Below are positions 5,611 to 8,763 of a stretch of 8,763 bases of DNA, one piece after another. Position 1 is the stretch's first letter. Every line of letters begins with the position of its first letter. Both the position numbers and the translations under genes were made by a program. Source of the DNA: Acidobacteriaceae bacterium (GTDB taxonomy: Bacteria; Acidobacteriota; Terriglobia; Terriglobales; Acidobacteriaceae); NCBI GenBank assembly GCA_003162495.1, contig PMOF01000322.1, forward strand, positions 17,140 through 25,902, written 5' to 3'. The notes beneath the pieces are model-generated. The model was not told the origin of the DNA and ran no database searches. It was given only the letters and a program-made list of their open reading frames with translations.

Positions 5611-6309
5611 ATGGCCCGCGAAGCTACTTTTGCAAACGACGGTCCGATCTCTGCGCAGCCGATGCCGACTGGCGCGCAAGCCTTTTCAGAGCGGGTCCAC
5701 GGGTTGCTGGACGGGCAGCCGAAGGACGAGGCGACGGTGGCCCGGGCGCTCGAAGGCATGGACGACGTGGTCGAGTCGATTGCGGCAGGCTTGTACAACA
5801 TGGCCTCGATGCTTGTGGGCGAAGGCGAAGACAGCGTGCGGCTGGTGGAGACGGCGATAGCGACAGCGGAGCTTTCGGCGTGCAACGATCCGTCCCAGTC
5901 GCGGAAGAGCAGCCGGCGCGCATTGTGCGCGGCGGCGCTGGAACTACTGGCGAAGCGCAGTCCGGCGAGCCTTGCGGCGCCGCTGGGAGTGGAGCCGGCG
6001 GCGACCTGCATCGAAGACGACGATCTGGATGCGGCGGGCGTTTCGAGGGAAGAGCTGGAAAGCATGATGGCCGGAGCGGATCGAGAGCGGGTGCGGACCT
6101 GGCTGGCGAGCTTGTCGATTGAGGTGCGGACCGTCTTTGTGTTGCGGGCAGTGGCCGGGTTCACGGCTGCGGAGACGGCTGGGCTGCTGACCGAGCACGG
6201 AGGCCCCAGAGCGTCAGGATGGACTGCCGACGCGGTGCGGGCGTTCTTTCGCCAGGGGCTGTGTTCGCTGGCTTCGCAATTGCTGCAGTCTACGGTGTCC
6301 AGCCACTAG
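5611..6309 (+). CDS. Divergent ECF sigma factor-like protein
   Basis: A 232-residue cytoplasmic protein resembling a group 4 (ECF) sigma factor in outline. Residues about 59-87 (GLYNMASMLVGEGEDSVRLV and on) recall sigma region 2.1-2.2, where the usual pattern is LYR-A-R-LG-xxEDAEDLVQE. Residues 92-117 (NDPSQSRKSSRRALCAAALE then LLAKRSP) sit where regions 2.3-2.4 would be but lack the aromatic residues that normally melt and bind the -10 element. Residues 164-225 match region 4: EVRTVFVLRAVAGFTAAETA (171-190) fits the first helices very well. The expected tight helix-turn-helix is enlarged by about seven residues (LLTEHGGPRASGWTADAVRA, 192-211), and the usual GTVKSRLxRAR recognition helix is replaced by AVRAFFRQGLCSL. 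It may be a true sigma factor, an inactive relative, or another region 4-like regulator. It precedes the efflux genes on the same strand by 212 bases. Confidence 0.65.
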   Translation: MAREATFANDGPISAQPMPTGAQAFSERVHGLLDGQPKDEATVARALEGMDDVVESIAAGLYNMASMLVGEGEDSVRLVETAIATAELSACNDPSQSRKSSRRALCAAALELLAKRSPASLAAPLGVEPAATCIEDDDLDAAGVSREELESMMAGADRERVRTWLASLSIEVRTVFVLRAVAGFTAAETAGLLTEHGGPRASGWTADAVRAFFRQGLCSLASQLLQSTVSSH

Positions 6310-6521
6310 CTGCCGGCTTTTACATCCGATTTAGTAGTTGGCCGGGGACTGTTTTCAAGGCTCCACAGTCATTGTGCGCGGGCGCCGATCAAGCCGCGCC
6401 GGTGGTCCGATACACTAGAATTAGGAACCCTCCCGCCGCTGAGCGGCATCTATAAAGGGCAACCATTTTTCCGTTTGCAGCTGTTTTCCCTGAGAATCCT
6501 TTTGCTTCGAGTTGAAGGCCA
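6310..6521. other. Intergenic region upstream of the efflux genes
   Basis: No gene is supported in these 212 bases. TAGAAT at 6416-6421 is a possible -10 box but lacks a -35 match at normal spacing. GCCGC at 6435-6439 and GCGGC at 6443-6447 form a 5-bp stem around TGA; the nearest T-run, at about 6466, is too distant for a standard terminator. The gap is long enough to give the efflux genes their own promoter. Confidence 0.45.
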
Positions 6522-7958
6522 TTGATTTCGTCAAAACATTCCAAACAGAGCACGATCTGTCCCTTCGCCTGCGCCTTTTTGCTGGGCATGGGGGCATTGG
6601 CTTCAGGCGGGCTGGGAGCGCAAACACCGCAGGCGCCGAATCAGACCACACCGACCGCACAGAGCTTCCAGGGTAGCGTGACGACGGGTGAGGCGACGGC
6701 GCAGACCTTCGATCTCTCGCTGGATGAGGCCATCGAGCGCGGACTCAAGACGAATCTTGGCGTGATTCTGAGCGGAACGCAAACCGCAGCGGCGCGGGGA
6801 CAGAAGCTGAGCCAACTGCAAACGCTGCTGCCCTCAGTGGACGCCAGCGCCAAGGAGACGGTGATGCAGATTGACCTGCCTGCCGAGGGATTGCGGATCC
6901 CTGGATTTCCAACGATCGTTGGGCCTTTCGGGTTTACGGACGTGCGGGCTTCGCTGAGCTGGTCGCTGGTGGACGTGGCCTCGCTGCACAACTACCTTGC
7001 GGCAAAGCACAACTTTGCGTCCGCCCAGCTTTCGGCTGAAGACGCACGGGATATGGTGGTGCTGACAGTGGGCAATGCGTATCTGCTGGCGCTGGCCGAT
7101 GAGACCGAGGTGAGCAGCGTGGAAGCGCAGGTGGCCACGGCAAAAATTTCACTGAACCAGGCGGTCGAGAACCACCAGGCGGGCACGGCGCCGCTGCTGG
7201 ACGAACTGAGGGCGCGGGTGGATTCGCAGTCGCTGGATCAGCAGTTGATTGTGGCACGGAATTCGCTGGAGAAGGACAAGCTGGCGTTGGCTCGGACTAT
7301 CGGGCTGCCTCTGGCGCAGCAATTCAATTTGAGCGACAAGGCGCCCTATGCGGCGTTCGACGAGTTGGACGTGGAGGCGACGATTCGCCAGGCTCATGCC
7401 AATCGCAAAGATCTGGCGGCGATGGTGGAACAAACCAAAGCGGCGGAGGAGCAGCGCAAAGCGGCGACGGCGGAGCGGCTGCCGACACTGAAGTTCGACG
7501 GGGACTATGGCGATATTGGCACAACGCTGAGCCACTCGCACGGCACCGGGGACGCGACCGGCACTTTGAGCGTGCCGCTGTTCAAAGAATATGAATTGCG
7601 CGGTGAAGCAGAAACAGCGCAGTCGCAACTGAACACGCGGCAGGCCGAGTTGAGCGACATGAGCGCGCAGGTGGATGCCGATGTTCGCGATGCGCTGCTG
7701 GACATCGCCTCGGCGCAGAAGCAGGTTGAGGTGGCGCGCTCCAGCATGGAGCTGGCCAACGAGGCGCTGAGCGAAGCGCAGCAACGGTACGCCAACGGGG
7801 TGAGCGACAACCTGGAGGTAAGCCAGGCGGTGCAGTCCGTAGCGCAGGCCAACGATCAATACGTGACCAGCCTGTATCGGCATAATGTAGCCAAGCTGAG
7901 TTTGGCGCGAGCTCTGGGAGCGGGGCAAAGTTACAAGAGCTATCTGGGAGGAAAGTAA
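6522..7958 (+). CDS. TolC-type outer membrane efflux protein (OMF)
   Basis: A 478-residue protein that should form the trimeric outer membrane and periplasmic channel of a tripartite efflux or type I secretion system. Residues 1-33 are a signal peptide (Lys5, Lys8, then CPFACAFLLGMGALASGGLG), with likely cleavage near GAQ; no lipobox is placed for lipidation. Two repeats of the OEP fold follow: FDLSLDEAIERGLKTNLGV (63-81) opens the first, with helices through about 270, and DVEATIRQAHANRKDLAAM (283-301) opens the second. Long Ala/Gln/Glu-rich helices (361-423) and QRYANGVSDNLEVSQAVQSV (421-440) complete the channel signature. The only start keeping the signal peptide is TTG at 6522, because an in-frame TGA lies at 6513-6515; a GAAGG at 6514-6518 is close but usable. 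The next in-frame ATG, at 6588, would remove most of the signal peptide. The fusion protein gene follows after 2 bases, so they form an operon. Confidence 0.92.
   Translation: MISSKHSKQSTICPFACAFLLGMGALASGGLGAQTPQAPNQTTPTAQSFQGSVTTGEATAQTFDLSLDEAIERGLKTNLGVILSGTQTAAARGQKLSQLQTLLPSVDASAKETVMQIDLPAEGLRIPGFPTIVGPFGFTDVRASLSWSLVDVASLHNYLAAKHNFASAQLSAEDARDMVVLTVGNAYLLALADETEVSSVEAQVATAKISLNQAVENHQAGTAPLLDELRARVDSQSLDQQLIVARNSLEKDKLALARTIGLPLAQQFNLSDKAPYAAFDELDVEATIRQAHANRKDLAAMVEQTKAAEEQRKAATAERLPTLKFDGDYGDIGTTLSHSHGTGDATGTLSVPLFKEYELRGEAETAQSQLNTRQAELSDMSAQVDADVRDALLDIASAQKQVEVARSSMELANEALSEAQQRYANGVSDNLEVSQAVQSVAQANDQYVTSLYRHNVAKLSLARALGAGQSYKSYLGGK
7946..7951 (+). promoter_or_regulatory. Ribosome binding site of the membrane fusion protein gene
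   Basis: GGGAGG lies inside the last codons of the TolC-type gene, 9 bases before the GTG at 7961. It supports the GTG start and tight coupling of the two genes. Confidence 0.8.
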
Positions 7959-7960
7959 TC

Positions 7961-8763
7961 GTGGCAGATTCAACACCAACAGCAACTCAGCCAACAGCGG
8001 AGACTGAGATCGAGCAGCCCAAGTCGCGGCGCACGGGCATTATCGTGGTCGTGGTGCTGGTCCTCGTCGTGGCGGGGGTCGCCCTCTGGTGGCACTCGAC
8101 ATTCAGCGAGGATACGGACGACGCGCAAGTGAACGGGCATTTGATTCAAGTGAGCGCACGCATCGCCGGCCAGGTGCTGAAGGTGGACGTGGAAGAGAAC
8201 CAGCAGGTCAATGCGGGCGACACGATTTGCGAGCTGGACCCCAGGGACTTCGAGGTCGCGGTGGAGAACGCGCAGGCCGCTCTGGCCAGCGCGCAGGCCA
8301 ATGCCGCGGCGGCCAACGTGAATGTGCCGCTGACCACGATCAACACCGGGAGCAACCTGCGCTCGGCGGGGGCGGACGTGAGCGGATCGCATGACAGCGT
8401 AGACCAGGCGCAGAGCCAGTTGGAGGCTGCACACGCGCGCGTGGTGCAGGCGCAAGCCAACCTGACCAAGGCGCAGGCCGATCTGGACCGATACAAGCCG
8501 CTGGTGGCCAAGGACGTGATCAGCAAGCAGCAGTTTGATGCCGCTGTGGCCGCTGCCGACGCGGACCAGGCCGCTGTGGCCGACGCCCGCGCCACCGAAA
8601 CGGCCGCGAGCGATGGGGTGAAGGTGGCCCGGGAGCGGGAAGCGCAGGCTCAGGCCTCGCTGAAATACGCCGAGACCGGCCCGCAACAAGTGGCCGCGCA
8701 GAGCGCGCGCGCAAAACAGGCGCTGGCGCAGGTGGCGGAAGCGCAGGCGCAACTCGACCAGGC
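7961..8763 (+). CDS. HlyD/EmrA-type membrane fusion protein, cut by the right edge
   Basis: This periplasmic adaptor links an inner membrane pump to the TolC-type channel. The first 267 residues are visible and the frame is open at the window end. A short polar cytoplasmic tail (1-25) leads to one membrane anchor (GIIVVVVLVLVVAGVALWW, 26-44). TDDAQVNGHLIQVSARIAGQ (52-71) and VLKVDVEENQQVNAGDTI with CELDPRDFEVAV (72-101) are the EmrA-type N-terminal signature and first half of the lipoyl-like domain. From about 100 the sequence is an Ala/Gln/Glu-rich coiled-coil hairpin with the family motif YKPLVAKDVISKQQFDAA (178-195). The second lipoyl half and beta-barrel are beyond the edge. The start is GTG at 7961, 2 bases after the preceding stop. 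EmrA-like adaptors commonly pair with a 14-helix MFS exporter (EmrB/DHA2), which I would expect next; substrates are often hydrophobic toxic compounds, but this is not readable here. Confidence 0.92.
   Translation, partial: MADSTPTATQPTAETEIEQPKSRRTGIIVVVVLVLVVAGVALWWHSTFSEDTDDAQVNGHLIQVSARIAGQVLKVDVEENQQVNAGDTICELDPRDFEVAVENAQAALASAQANAAAANVNVPLTTINTGSNLRSAGADVSGSHDSVDQAQSQLEAAHARVVQAQANLTKAQADLDRYKPLVAKDVISKQQFDAAVAAADADQAAVADARATETAASDGVKVAREREAQAQASLKYAETGPQQVAAQSARAKQALAQVAEAQAQLDQ

Noticed and set aside
6435..6447. GCCGC-TGA-GCGGC hairpin as a terminator of the sigma-like gene
   Set aside because: The stem is only 5 bp and the nearest T-run is about 18 bases further on, so it does not meet the form of an intrinsic terminator.
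7149..7994. A 281-residue minus-strand frame over the TolC-type gene, and a similar one at 7970-8752 over the fusion protein gene
   Set aside because: Both are Arg/Leu/His-rich shadows of clearly recognised efflux genes.

Overview
The window looks like chromosomal DNA of an Acidobacteriota member, probably class Terriglobia. This is inferred from high-GC coding bias, a VWA-domain secreted protein of the type typical of acidobacteria, and a structured GC-rich intergenic element; no rRNA or other taxonomic marker is present. I see no tRNA, rRNA, CRISPR array, insertion sequence or phage gene.

Layout. (1) 1-756, plus strand: the C-terminal part of a type II NADH dehydrogenase, cut by the left edge. 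(2) 978-1949, plus: a secreted VWFA-related protein with a signal peptide and a degenerate metal-binding motif. (3) 1950-2092: a convergent gap with a perfect 10-bp hairpin and a near-exact 11-bp direct repeat. (4) 4524-2093, minus: ppk1 (polyphosphate kinase), followed 83 bases downstream by a small acidic 65-residue protein of unknown function. (5) 4525-4693: a divergent promoter region. (6) 4694-5338, plus: an unrecognised secreted protein whose coding sequence holds an 11-bp and a 9-bp perfect inverted repeat. (7) 5611-6309, plus: a divergent ECF sigma factor-like protein behind a pyrimidine-rich tandem repeat and a good ribosome binding site. (8) 6522 to the right edge, plus: a TolC-type outer membrane efflux protein and, 2 bases later, an HlyD/EmrA-type membrane fusion protein cut by the window end. 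The inner-membrane pump is expected just beyond the right edge.

How they fit together. Most genes are independent housekeeping or envelope functions: respiratory NADH oxidation, polyphosphate synthesis, and secreted proteins of unknown role. The clear functional unit is the outer membrane factor/membrane fusion pair, two parts of a tripartite efflux or secretion pump. The sigma-like protein lies upstream on the same strand and could regulate it, but a 212-base gap separates them and nothing in the sequence proves a link.

I found no convincing new multi-gene system. The items most worth a second look are the unusual sigma-like protein with an enlarged turn in region 4, the small protein following ppk1, the coding-region hairpins in the hypothetical gene, and the hairpin/repeat element at 1977-2038.
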